From NCBI GenBank assembly GCA_004151065.3, contig NWUY0300070352.1, positions 9,861 through 20,751 on the forward strand: a stretch of DNA of 10,891 nucleotides. Direction: 5' to 3'. A program made the position numbers and the translations under genes. The notes beneath the pieces are model-generated. The model searched no databases. It was given only the letters and a program-made list of their open reading frames with translations, and was not told the origin of the DNA. The stretch is from Larix sibirica. Lineage: Eukaryota > Streptophyta > Pinopsida > Pinales > Pinaceae. Below, piece after piece: positions 1 to 9,060 of this stretch; within the stretch, counting starts at the first letter, position 1, and every line of letters starts with the position of its first letter.

Positions 1-2
1 TG

Positions 3-1562
3 GAAAATATAGATCAAGGTAGAAAAGGCTCCTCCATTTGGAACCTGTGTAAGAGGGAAGCCTTCATAATTAACAGCATCCTATTCTGGATCTCTGGTAA
101 TGGAAAGCAGGTCATTTTCTAGAAATACAACATAGGCTCTAACTCTCCCGAAAATTACCTGCATGAGTTTCATGAATTAAAAGAATGGATGGATCAAGCC
201 AACATCCACAATATGTTCAATCTGTCCTCTTGGTCCAACAAGGGAATTTGGGAGGGATGGATTGAACTGAACCTCCCGGAGCATCTGTTGAATGACTACA
301 ATGACCTTATGTCATTATTTCATGGCTCTCTTCCTGTCCATAAAAATATTAGTGACAAATGTGGTTGGGGTAGATCTGGTTCTTACTCTATCAAAGAAGG
401 CTATAGCTACATGGATGCTATCAACAATCAGCGCAACAAGGATACTAAATGGAACAACGTTTGGGGAAAGGAGATTCTTCCTAAAATTAATGTGTTTTCT
501 TGGACTCTTGCCCACAGAAAAAAACTAAATGCTGAGAACCTCAGAAAAAGAGGTATTGAAGGTCCAGCCAGATGCATATTATGCAAGGAAGCTGATGAAA
601 CGATGGATCATCTTTTCCTCGAGTGCGAATTCTCCATGGAGGTTTGACACCATGCTTTCCGGGAAATTCAACCTAACCTAACCCTTCCAACCAATGGAAA
701 TGATTTGTTTGCATGCTGGCAAGATTACTACCATCGTTCGTTGGCTAGGAAACCAGAATTTAAAAAAGCTTGGGTTGCTTTTCCCAAATTCATTTGTTGG
801 AAGTTATGGACTGCCAGGAATAAGGAAATATTTGAAGACAAAAGGGCCATTCCAGGCAAAGTCTTATCTTCAGCAAAAGCACTCTGGATCGACTCTCTTT
901 CCTCGAGAGGTATGAAGAATATCAGAAAAGAGCATTTAACCGTGGAAGAGAGAATTTGGGTGGCAGATCTCCTGACCTCCACCCATTCCCCTATCTCAAA
1001 TCATCCCCCAATGAAGCAGACCTCTCAGAATTGGCAAATCAGAGGAGTTTTAGCTTTGGATCAAGACAAATGGTTGTCACACTCTGTTCTTTGATGGAGC
1101 CTCGAAAGGAAACCCTGGGTTGGCAGGTGCGGGAGGAGTTCTACTTGATCCCGAGGGTAATAAGGTGAAAGACTATGAATGGGGCATTGGTAGGAGAACC
1201 AACAACGACACTGAGTGGCTTGCTTTGATCAAAGGATTGGAAATAGCCAGAAAAGATAAAATCAAGGATTTAAAAGTCATGGGAGACTCAATGTTGGTAA
1301 TTCGGGAAGCTAGAAGTTTGGCCAGTAATCGCAAAGAACCAGCCTCTAAGTTTCATCATATATTCAATCTCATTGTCAAAGATTTCAAATCATCAATTTT
1401 CTTCGTGTATTGAGGAACAACAATCGACAAGCTGATCTCATGGCCAACAAAGGCGTAGGTATGGATTGTGGAATCTCGACCAGTAATAGTCAAGATCTTG
1501 GCATAAATTGGGTGCCATTACCCTCCAGGTACGACGATAAATTCACTCAGGCAGGGAGCTAG
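3..1562 (+). pseudogene. LINE-A ORF2 C-terminal remnant: post-RT region, zf-RVT zinc-binding domain, RNase H
   Basis: Frame 3 is open from base 3 apart from TAG at 120-122 and TGA at 645-647, both at positions where the family normally has Trp (for example IF-W before KYNIG). It continues to about 1086. The RNase H start (FFDGASKGNPG, from 1087) is in frame 1, and near 1383 the reading returns to frame 3, ending at TAG 1560-1562. The zf-RVT domain spans about 370-640, with ligands Cys 573 and 582, His 609 and Cys 624 all present (CILC ... HLFLEC). The RNase H keeps all four acidic residues: Asp 1093, Glu 1213, Asp 1285, and Asp 1434 in RQADLMANK. In a live LINE this multidomain protein nicks the target, reverse transcribes the element RNA and removes RNA from the hybrid. 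Here two nonsense codons and two frameshifts make it non-functional. Confidence 0.88.
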
Positions 1563-2213
1563 GTGGCTGCAGGAGTGTTTAGACCTTGGCACATGTATGT
1601 TGTAATTGTCAATTTGAGTATATTCACGTTTCATAGCATAAAAAATTTCTTGCTTTAGTAGGAATCGACTTCAACATATGGGCCGCTTTTGGGAAGTTTA
1701 TTAGTGTTGAGAAATCAACTACGTTTTGGCGCTGGACAGAGGAAGCATTACAAAATACAACAAGTTGAATTCGAGCATCCTTTCGAATCGTTGGTATTTG
1801 GCAGAATAGGGAGCAGGCAGCAGGTTATTGACTGATTCAGTTTTCAATCGGCACCTTCATACACTTCAGCACTCCTTTACCAAATCAACATATGCAGTAC
1901 TCTGATTCATATTAAAATTTGGCTTCAAGTTAATATTTTGGCTTCAAGTAAAAATTGAATCCGATAGCTCCAGGAGCATTGATGTGCTTTAGACGAGCGA
2001 TTCTAGGCAAGAATGACAATTCAGTGTGTTGTAGATCGATATTTTTGCGCAGTTTGAAGTCTAGATTTTGTATTGTCTTCAAAGAATGGAAATAGCAGAG
2101 CTTCCTAGGTAGTTCTCAACTCCAAGGAATAGTCTCCCCAGCCATTCTGTAACCTTGTTCCTCTATTCTCCTTTTTTATAAAAGCTAATTAATCATTATT
2201 GTTAAAAAAAAAA
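1563..2213 (+). other. LINE-A 3' UTR and poly(A) tail
   Basis: No coding signal is seen after the TAG at 1560-1562. The stretch ends in an AT-rich segment (TATAAAAGCTAATTAATC near 2177) and a 10-base A run at 2204-2213, the expected 3' terminus of a target-primed insertion. A short direct repeat, ATTTGGCTTCAAGT at 1917-1930 and ATTTTGGCTTCAAGT at 1934-1948, is the only other structure I see. Confidence 0.75.
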
Positions 2214-2280
2214 GGAATTATATGGATGTATCTTAGTTATAGTGGATTCTCTAGTGAAGTGAGCCATTGAGTTCACTTCA
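2214..2280 (+). repeat. 3' end of the 5' LTR, separated from the rest of the LTR by LINE-A
   Basis: The segment starts with GGAATTATATGGAT, identical to 10878-10891 in the 3' LTR, and ends in CA at 2279-2280, the usual LTR terminus, just before the primer-binding site. The missing 5' part of this LTR should lie upstream of LINE-A, outside the window. Adding 10650-10891 (242 bp) to 2228-2280 (53 bp) predicts a full LTR of about 295 bp. Confidence 0.8.
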
Positions 2281-2282
2281 AT

Positions 2283-2294
2283 TGGTATCTGAGC
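2283..2294 (+). promoter_or_regulatory. Primer-binding site for initiator methionine tRNA
   Basis: TGGTATCTGAGC differs at one base from TGGTATCAGAGC, the complement of the 3' end of plant initiator tRNA-Met that primes minus-strand synthesis in many plant LTR retrotransposons. It lies two bases after the CA end of the 5' LTR, as expected. Confidence 0.85.
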
Positions 2295-2716
2295 GGTTTT
2301 TCTGCTAACTTGTGGTCAATTTATTTTTCCAATGGAATAAAAGAAAAATCTATGAGCTTGTGGCTCCATTCTATATTTGAAGACCTGTGATCAATTCTAT
2401 ATTCTATTTTTCTTATGGAAAATAAATTGCATGCGTGTGGCCCACTCATTGATTAAATATTTGAAGAAAGAAATGAAGTTGCTTGTGGGAGAGAAGAAAA
2501 ATAAAGAATAATAAAGGAAAAAAATCTTTAACTCCGAGCTGGTTGCCCAAAAAGAAGAAATAAAGTTGGGCTCATGGACCAAATTTATTTCTAAAAAAAA
2601 AGGAGGGGGAAGTTTTAAAAAAAAGTAAATATATTTACAACATTAAGAAAAAAGAAAGAAGGAAGGATATTTATCACCCAGAAAGAAATAAAGAAAGAAA
2701 AGTTCTTTTTTACTAG
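2295..2716 (+). other. AT- and purine-rich leader of the LTR element, no gene
   Basis: This non-coding stretch follows the primer-binding site. It is rich in A and in GAA/AAG runs on the + strand. A weak imperfect direct repeat is visible: TTGTGGTCAATTTA near 2310 and CTGTGATCAATTCTA near 2386, each followed by a T-rich stretch and ATGGAA. I see no ORF with recognisable content on either strand. Confidence 0.55.
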
Positions 2717-2778
2717 AGTAAAAAAAATATTGCAGTAAGAAAAAAAATAAAAATTATTTTAGTAAGAAAAAAAATCCT

Positions 2779-3001
2779 CCCATGGGGGGCAACTCAAGTG
2801 GTAAAGATGAAAAGTTGTAATTGGTTNGGTTGTAAATGGAAAGTCACATGTTCAAATCCCCGCAAACTTACTTGTGCACCATGGTTTGGGCCATGTGGAT
2901 GCACCTAGGGGTATAGTGACAGCGAGAATGGATCCCTGGACGTCGTGTCACGCAAGTACCAACCCAACTCCAGTTATTGATTCCCCTAGTAAAAAAAATT
3001 T
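2779..3001 (+). mobile_element. tRNA-derived SINE with 10-bp target-site duplication
   Basis: An approximately 223-bp element is flanked by AAAAAATCCT at 2769-2778 and 3002-3011. The head contains an A-box-like sequence (CAACTCAAGTGG, 2790-2801) and a B-box-like sequence (TGTTCAAATCC, 2849-2859; 9 of 11 bases match GGTTCGAATCC). The tRNA-unrelated body (2860 to about 2985) ends in an A-rich tail (CTAGTAAAAAAAATTT). One undetermined base (N) lies at 2827 between the boxes. Such elements have no protein and are mobilised by a LINE partner. I do not assign a named SINE family. Confidence 0.85.
2790..2859 (+). promoter_or_regulatory. Internal RNA polymerase III promoter of the SINE (A and B boxes)
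   Basis: The A-box-like sequence is at 2790-2801 and the B-box-like sequence at 2849-2859, with 47 bases between them, within the range for tRNA-derived promoters. Two B-box mismatches suggest decay or subfamily variation. Confidence 0.7.
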
Positions 3002-3150
3002 AAAAAATCCTTTTTTGTTACAGTAAGAAAAAAATATATCCATTTTTATGGCACTAAGAAAAAAGGTTTTTACTATAGTAAGAAAAAAGGTTTTTACTAT
3101 AGTAAGAAAAAAGTTGTTTTTAATATAGTGAATTTATCCATATATCATGG

Positions 3151-3536
3151 AATATAAACATATACAAGTCTAACAGTGAAAGAAGTATCCAAGTGAAAAG
3201 TGATTTTGAAATAAAAAGCCTCTTCTAAAGTGGACGTGAAGAAGAGAGTACAAATGTTATTTACATGACTATTATTATAATATATATTAAGAGAAATTAA
3301 TTTTCTAATCATCAAAGCGACATGGATGAGATGGAAGCCATAAAATAAATACTATGGAGATAAGCAAATTCTTATATGAATAATTTATGGAAAGAAAATC
3401 AATGTCTTGCCAATAAAGTCATTGAGTGAACATAAGATGCAACAAATAATAAGGAAGAAAAGGAAACCCTTGCAGCAGAAATTGAAGAACTTAAAAATCA
3501 TAAGAAAACTCTACTTATTAAGATGAAAAAGATGAT
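3151..3536 (+). pseudogene. 5' half of a decayed gag-like coiled-coil ORF of the LTR element
   Basis: Frame 1 gives amino-acid-like sequence across this stretch, interrupted by about six stop codons. Near the end it is strongly heptad-like and charged: KEEKETLAAEIEELKNHKK from 3451, then KTLLIKMKKM. Just before is YMNNLWKENQCLANKVIE (about 3376-3429). This resembles the coiled-coil region of plant retrotransposon gag proteins, but the family is not certain. LINE-B cuts the frame at 3536. The reading resumes in frame at 9614 with NEKKTQQE and a further coiled-coil stretch. Confidence 0.6.
3520..3536 (+). repeat. Left target-site duplication of LINE-B
   Basis: AAGATGAAAAAGATGAT here and AAGATGAAAAATATGAT at 9597-9613 match at 16 of 17 bases. 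The preceding TTATT followed by AAGATG resembles the TT/AAAA preference of L1-type endonucleases. The first base is ambiguous because the right copy abuts the poly(A) tail. Confidence 0.85.
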
Positions 3537-3639
3537 CGTTGGGTCTAATTGATTCATAATCTGTGCCAAAAGTAAACGGTGAGTAGCAGGAAATGGATTC
3601 GAGCACATCCAGTGAGAAGAGGTTAGGGCTTCCACCGTC

Positions 3640-4921
3640 ATGGCTCCAGGGGGAGGAGCGGATCCTCCTCCTTCACCGACTCCTCTTGAGATATCAACCT
3701 TCAAGAGACTAATCGCAGCATAAGGAAAGTGACCAGCAACATCGATCCAACAGAAATTTGTTAAACAAATCACAGGGATTCCTACTATGGCACTTCCGGC
3801 TGAGCGACCCTATAGAATAGCTCTGAATCTTTTAGAGAGAGGTCTCATTGGCCAGTTCACGGGACTATGGCCATCTCCAAAATCCATAGAATCATGGGTG
3901 TAGCAGAACTGGAAACCCATTATCCCTGAAGACATCAAACGTTATCGAGTAGGAAAGGGATATTTTGTGTTCGTCTTCGAGAGCACAACGGATTAGGACC
4001 TTATATTCCGAAATGGGCCCTATTTCATGGGACCACAAGGCCTGCATTTGAACAAATGGACCTCGAATTTTGATCCTACCCAAGATATTCCTTCGGCGGT
4101 CCATGTCTAGGTCAGACTCCCCCACCGTCCACTACATTGATGGAATCTAGAATCACTAGAGGCCATAGGGAATACTTTGGGACGATATATAGATAAGGCA
4201 GAAAAAAATATCAATATACATGCGCTCGGATATGTGTGGAAGTGGATCTTGAAGTAGGAATGTTGAAAACAATAAACCTAACCGTTATATATTGGTCTCA
4301 CATCCAAGAGCTAGACTATGAACAAATTCCTTTTAAATGAAGGCATTGTCGTGAATACGGCCATTTTGCTTGTCGTTGCAAAAAAAAACGGAGGAAGATA
4401 CAGAAAAACACAAAGGAGATCAGTGGAAACAAGTTCAAAAATAGGAAATGACAAAACCTACTTCCAAGACAAAAGGGAAAGGAAATCCTTCTGGGACTAT
4501 GAATCCATCAACAGAGAAAAGTCAATCCGAAAATGGTCACCCTAAGGTAGAAGCTTCATGAAACCAATTTGAAATCTTGAGTACTTCGGATGAACAGGTT
4601 GTTCCCAAGGATAAGGAAGAGGGAGAGAAACACATTGAAGGGGAGGAAAAACAACCAACTCTACAGAAAGAGGTTACCTCTTCACCTTCATATGCTTAAA
4701 TGAAAAAAAGAAATCCTACGAAAGTGGTTTCCTCCTCAGAGGAAGACTTCTCAAATAAGTCCTCGAAGAAATAAAGGAGGAAATCTAAAAAATAAATAAG
4801 ATAAGAGGAGGTTGAAAGACATAAGATGCAAGGAATCCAACGAACCATTGACATGGCCTATGGCAGAAATACTAGATACAGGACCCCAAAAGGTGGCCCA
4901 CCTCCATTAACCAGTAAGTAA
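3640..4921 (+). pseudogene. LINE-B ORF1: nucleic-acid-binding protein (DUF4283-like region plus CCHC zinc knuckle), broken
   Basis: ATG 3640 (context gtcATGG) opens a Pro/Gly-rich leader followed by a DUF4283-like region: GKGYFVFVFES (about 3952-3984), FRNGPYFMG, GLHLNKW and VRLPHRPLH (about 4111-4137). Frame 1 contains stops at 3721, 3730, 3901, 3994, 4108 and 4138. Near 4215 the reading moves to frame 3 (ICVEVDLEVG, then the knuckle R-HCREYGHFACRC at 4341-4379). The first knuckle Cys position is a TGA (4338-4340). In the A run at about 4380-4388 it moves to frame 2, giving an acidic linker, a Ser/Lys-rich tail and PKGGPPPLTSK before TAA 4919-4921. The live protein would coat element RNA as a chaperone. 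ATG 3593 is an alternative start in a different frame. Confidence 0.82.
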
Positions 4922-4923
4922 TG
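4919..4923 (+). promoter_or_regulatory. TAATG stop/start overlap joining ORF1 and ORF2
   Basis: The ORF1 stop TAA (4919-4921) overlaps the ORF2 start ATG (4921-4923) by one base. Family knowledge: UAAUG overlaps support translational coupling by termination-reinitiation in some LINEs, as shown for insect SART1. The ORF2 start is supported by the immediately following endonuclease motif NLISWNCRGLG. Whether plants use it this way is inference. Confidence 0.7.
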
Positions 4924-5640
4924 AATTTGATTTCTTGGAATTGTAGAGGATTGGGGAATCCATCAAAATCCAACGCAGTTAAATATCTCCTCAAAATTGA
5001 TACATTAGATATCGTTATTCTCCAAGAGACCAAAATAGAAGAGGAAAATATTCTCTCTACTAAAGCAGATCCAAATGGAAGAAGAACGCAGGAAAGGAAG
5101 TAAGCACAAGAGGGTCCTCAGGAGGGCTTGATACATTTTGGTCCGAAGAGAATTTCACCTTGGAAAACTCCTTTGCAACACATCATTGGATCTTTACAGA
5201 ACTCCATCAATTTCAAAGCAAGCTAAATTTCGCTTTATTCAATTTATATGTCCCTATCCACTATAAAGAGAAAAAATATTGTTGGAAAACTCTAACAGAT
5301 TTTCTGGAGATCTACACACATTTGAATATTATTCTGGCGAGGGATTTTAATATAGTTATTATCCCAAAAGAAAAAAAAGGGGGGGAAACAATGGAAGAGA
5401 TCCCATGCTTCACTTGGTCGAAGATCTGAATCAACAATGGGATCTTGTTGATATAAAGCCCAAGAGGGGAAGATACACCTGGACAAACAATCGGAAGGGA
5501 TCTCAACACATCGCAATGCACCTTGATCGATTCTTAATCCATATCTCTCTTCTTCTTGAAAAGAAAATAATTTTCTCAAAAATAATGCCCAAACTAGTCT
5601 CTGACCATAAGCCAATTCTCCTTCACTTAAATGGCGAGGA
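4921..5640 (+). other. ORF2 endonuclease (AP-endonuclease-like) domain of LINE-B
   Basis: Visible motifs are SWNCRGLG with the metal-site Asn (4939), LQETK with the catalytic Glu (5026), ARDFN (5337-5351; the usual GDFN with Gly changed to Arg but Asp and Asn kept), GRYTWTN (about 5468-5488) and SDHKPI with the catalytic His (5606). Two frame changes lie inside the domain. In a live element it nicks the bottom strand at TT/AAAA-like sites, which agrees with the observed target. Confidence 0.85.
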
Positions 5641-6244
5641 ATATCTACGACCAATCACCTTTCGGTTAAGTCCACTCTGGATCAAGTAGGAAGGTTTTCT
5701 GGAAGAATTGTCCAAATCCTGGGACATCCCTATCATAGGATCCCCAAGTTTTGTTTGGGAGCAGAAGCTCAAAAACACAAAACATGCTCTAAAAATTTGG
5801 ATCAAGAAAGCGATCAAGGACCCCTCTACATGTAGAAAGGAAGTAGCCCTAGAGTTTTCTTCTCTCCAGATGGAGCTAGAAGAACGGGACATCTCTCCCT
5901 CGGATTTCATAAAGGAACAACAGGTCCAAGCCAATGTTTTCAGAACACTCTGCTAAGGGGAAGATCATTGGAGACTGAAATCCTGCAGCCTCTAGTTACA
6001 GGCAGGTGACCACAATACTTCTTTCTTTCATCAACAAGCCAAATCCATACAATTAAGAAATCATATCTCAGAGATCACTCTAGCAGAAGGATAAACTATC
6101 AAAGGGTTTGAAAATATCAAAAAGGCTGCAAAAACCCACTTCCATGCCTTGTACATGGAGGAAAACCATCACGATGAGGAGACAATGACTGATTTCCTAT
6201 CGCATAGCCCCAATATAATCAATTCTATTGAAAATCAAAACATA

Positions 6245-7110
6245 TTGAAACCTTTTTCAGAAAAAGAGATTACCAACGTGATATGGAATATGGAGCCGGA
6301 TAAAGCTCCTAGACCGGACGGTTTTACAATACATTTTTACAATGCATGTTGGCTCACAATCAAATCTGATCTTATCCGTATGATTAGAAGTTTTCATAAA
6401 AAATCCAAGATTGGAGGTAATACTAATTCCACCTTTCTTGCTCCGATTCCCAAAGACGTGAATCTTGGATCCTTTGATAGATACAGACCTATTTCGCTCT
6501 ATAACGCCTCTTAGAAAATAATCTCTAAGCTTCTAGCTAGTAGGATTAAACCACTTCTCAGCAAACTGATCTCTCCCAATCAAGGAGGCTTTATAAAAGG
6601 AAGACAAATCTTAGGTAATTTGATCCTAGTGCAGGAAGCAATGCACTCTAGCAAGCTCAGAAAAGAAAAAGGTATGCTTATAAAACTCGACATGGCGAAC
6701 GCCTTTGATCGATTTAAACTCTCGTATCTTTACAGAGTCTTGTCCTCCTTTGGATTCAGCAAAATTTTTATAGATTTGGTGAAACCCTGCATTGACAAGC
6801 TAGGTGGAATTCGACAAAGGTTCCCTCTATCCCCTTTTATTTATATTTTGATGGTGGAATCTATGAGTCAGAAGTTGGAGGCAGCAAGAGAAGCAGGAAA
6901 ATTTCCAGGAATAGGATTGGCTAAAGGCCTTCCTTCCTTAAATCATGCTCTATTTGCTAATGATTCTCTCTTTATGGGAGGAGGATCATTAAATATTTCT
7001 AGCGCATTCAAAGAGATAATACAGAACTACTGCTAGGTAACGGGAGCTCTGGTTAATAATAGAAAAAGTGCAGTATATGGATGGAATGCAGAGCAACATA
7101 CAATCCATAG
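6245..7110 (+). other. ORF2 reverse transcriptase domain of LINE-B with mutated active site
   Basis: Motifs in order: DKAPRPDGF (6299-6325; usual APGPDGF with Gly changed to Arg), APIPKD, FDRYRPISL, LLASRIKP, NQGGFIKGRQI (about 6578-6610), KLDMANAFDRF with the first catalytic Asp (6689), GIRQRFPLSPF (usual GIRQGDPLSPF) and HALFANDSL. The last is the FADD box, with the first Asp now Asn (AAT, 6959-6961). Stops at 6512 and 7034 lie inside. RT would copy element RNA at the nicked target; loss of the FADD aspartate alone would abolish this. Confidence 0.92.
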
Positions 7111-7949
7111 AATAGCTCACCTCTTGGGTTTCTCAGGGTCTTCTTCATGGGAAAAAATCAAATACCTTGGTCTTCCCTTAACCTTGGGAACAACCAAAAA
7201 CTCGCTATGGACAAAAGTCACAAGTAAGATTGAGGAAAAAATACACGCCTGCGGGGCACAATGGCTCAATTACGTAGGAAAACTGATCCTTATCAAATCA
7301 GTGCTCTCTTCTCTCTCTATCTATCAATCCTCTATTCTCATGGAGCCCAAGTCAATAATGGATCAAATATCTCGTATAATCAAAGATTTTCTTTGGAATG
7401 GAGGAAAAGGAAATCAAAACAAATTCCATCTCGTCAGCTGGGATATTTTTAAAAGGCCTTTGATGGAAGGTGGACTCCAAGTAAGAGATCCCCCCTTAGT
7501 TAACTTGGATTTGGGTGGGAAAATACTTTGGAATTTGTTCTCAAATCATGCCCACCTGGTTAATAAATTATTGTGGAAAAAATATCTTAATGGGGGTCTT
7601 ATTCGTAACCTACACATTAATAATATACCCAAAGGCACTTCAAACTGGAATTTATGCAGAGTAGGAATTGAATATTTCCAAAACCAGTTGTATCGCATCC
7701 CAGGAAATGGGGAAAAAACTCATCTCTAGACAGACAAAATTATTGGTAATCCCCCTCTTGGAAGCGTAGAATCTCTCTCAGATATTCGATATTGGCTCTC
7801 CCAAAGATGTCTAGTTACATTGGCTGATATTTCCCATTAGGATAAAAATGGAAACTGGTTGGCGTGGTCCTTGCCAGTAGTCCCAGAACGAATCTCATTA
7901 TAGAAGACAACACTCCTCTATAAACTTACTGGGATGGCCCCTCTTCATA

Positions 7950-8250
7950 TTCATACGAAAGACAAGTGGGGATGGGGGAAATCGGGAGTCTACTTAGTCA
8001 CCCAAGGATTCAAAGAGCTATGAGCAACTCAAATCCCCCTACACACCCCATCACTCTGGAAGCTAGTCTGGAATCCTTATGGCCTCCCCAAATTCAACTT
8101 TTTCATTTGGATTCAAATGCATAGGAAAATTATGATAGGTGGAAATCTAGCAAAACAAGGATTTACAGGACCACATAGATGCCCACTCTGCTGCAAAAGC
8201 TCGGAAAATATTGACCATCTTTTTTTGGATTTCCCTTTTGCGATTTCTAT
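7950..8250 (+). other. zf-RVT zinc-binding region of LINE-B, one ligand lost
   Basis: The region reads WGKSGVYLV ... LPKFNFFIWI ... HRCPLC ... DHLFLDF, the post-RT zinc-binding domain of plant LINEs. Ligands Cys 8180, Cys 8189 and His 8216 are present, but the last Cys is Phe (TTC, 8231-8233). LINE-A has the complete set (HLFLEC). A stop lies at 8021. Confidence 0.8.
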
Positions 8251-8680
8251 ATGGACTCTTTCTCTTCAGAAGTTGAAAATTCTCCCACCTTCATAGATAT
8301 CTATTATATCTCTCTTCTCCTGGAAAAATCGATATCCTTCTACCCTTTCAAACAAGCCTGTATGGAAAAATATTTGGCTAACATTGCCTAAATTCATTTG
8401 TTGGAAACTCTAGCTGGACCGGAATAGCAAAATATTCAATAGTTAGGTGCAAACACCATAACAAGTGGTTTCCAAAGCGAAGGCTTACCTCTTGGAAGCA
8501 ATTAGAAATAAAGTGAAAGAGTTGGACTCTTCTCTCACTACTTTAGAGAAAAACGGGATTGGATATACAACCTTCAATAAAAGGGAGAGCATAGGTAAAA
8601 GATCGGCTCCCACTCCAGCCTGGATACTCATATTACCAGACATGGAATTTCAGAGATGGTGGAAAATACAAGACAAAGAT

Positions 8681-9060
8681 ACTATTTTTTTCGATGGAGC
8701 GTCTAAAGGGAACCCTGGAGTGGCAGGAGTTGGTGGGGTGATCTTTTCCCCTGGATGAACACAAGAAGTTAACTTCAGCTGGGGATTAGGAAAATGTTCC
8801 AACAATCAAGCAGAAACGCTTGCTCTTCTCAAAGGATGTCAGCTGGCATTGAGCGAGGACTACAATGAAGTTCAAATATTTGGCGATTCACAAATTTTGA
8901 TTAATACTCTGAACACAAAGAATCAATCTGGAAATGTCAATTTAAACATGAACCTTGAAAGGATCTGAAACACTCTTCAATGATTTTCCAAGTATCAAAT
9001 CTATCATATTTTGCGTGGCTCAAATCAGGTGGCGGAGAGGTGGGAAAATATAGGATCACA
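8681..9060 (+). other. RNase H domain of LINE-B
   Basis: FFDGASKGNPG with catalytic Asp 8693, QAETLAL with Glu 8813 and FGDSQI with Asp 8885 are all in one frame. The fourth acidic position (Asp in LINE-A, ADLMAN) is Glu here (VAERWEN, 9035-9037). Stops occur at 8756, 8966 and 8981. The GASKGNPG start is typical of the RNase H acquired by plant L1 elements, described in the literature as archaea-like. Confidence 0.88.

Larger units (their letters stand above)
1..2213 (+). mobile_element. LINE-A: 3' part of a plant L1-type non-LTR retrotransposon, inserted in the 5' LTR of a larger element
   Basis: The stretch reads as the 3' end of a plant L1-like LINE: ORF2 C-terminal region (zf-RVT then RNase H), about 640 bp of non-coding 3' UTR, and a poly(A) run at 2204-2213. 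The 5' portion lies before the window. Directly after the poly(A) come 14 bases, GGAATTATATGGAT (2214-2227), that also form the last 14 bases of the window inside the 3' LTR. This places LINE-A inside the 5' LTR of the surrounding LTR element. Its protein is clearly related to that of LINE-B (both have FFDGASKGNPG at the RNase H start) but differs throughout, so the two are different families or subfamilies and not recent duplicates. Confidence 0.9.
2717..3130 (+). repeat. Degenerate tandem array of AGTAAGAAAAAA-type units, interrupted by a SINE
   Basis: Units beginning AGTAAGAAAAAA or near variants occur at about 2717, 2734, 2761, 3022, 3053, 3077, 3101 and 3127. The copies at 3053, 3077 and 3101 have an exact 24-base period, and the spacer there is GGTTTTTACTAT. 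Other spacings are 17-31 bases. The gap from 2761 to 3022 is explained by the SINE. Removing it brings the flanking units back to about the same spacing. The array lies in the leader of the LTR element. Confidence 0.75.

Noticed and set aside
2397-2582. Minus-strand ORF of 61 codons in the leader
   Set aside because: It is a low-complexity, Phe/Ser-rich product of an A-rich stretch and has no support as a gene.
2779-2860. A tRNA gene
   Set aside because: A and B boxes are present but the sequence between and around them does not give a tRNA cloverleaf, and the unit extends 140 bases further with an A-rich tail and flanking duplication. It is a SINE head.
2717-3130. CRISPR-like array
   Set aside because: The spacings are irregular, the spacers are themselves repeated, and the genome is a plant. 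It is a simple tandem repeat in a retrotransposon leader.
3498-3773. Minus-strand ORF of 91 codons
   Set aside because: It crosses the left boundary of LINE-B and lies antisense to the ORF1 start. The product has no recognisable features, so it is a shadow.
5292-5654. Minus-strand ORF of 120 codons
   Set aside because: It is antisense to the endonuclease region of ORF2, where sense-strand motifs (DFN, TWTN, SDH) are clear.
8465-8758. A separate host RNase H-like gene
   Set aside because: It continues the ORF2 frame on both sides of its stops and follows the zf-RVT region, as in plant L1 elements.
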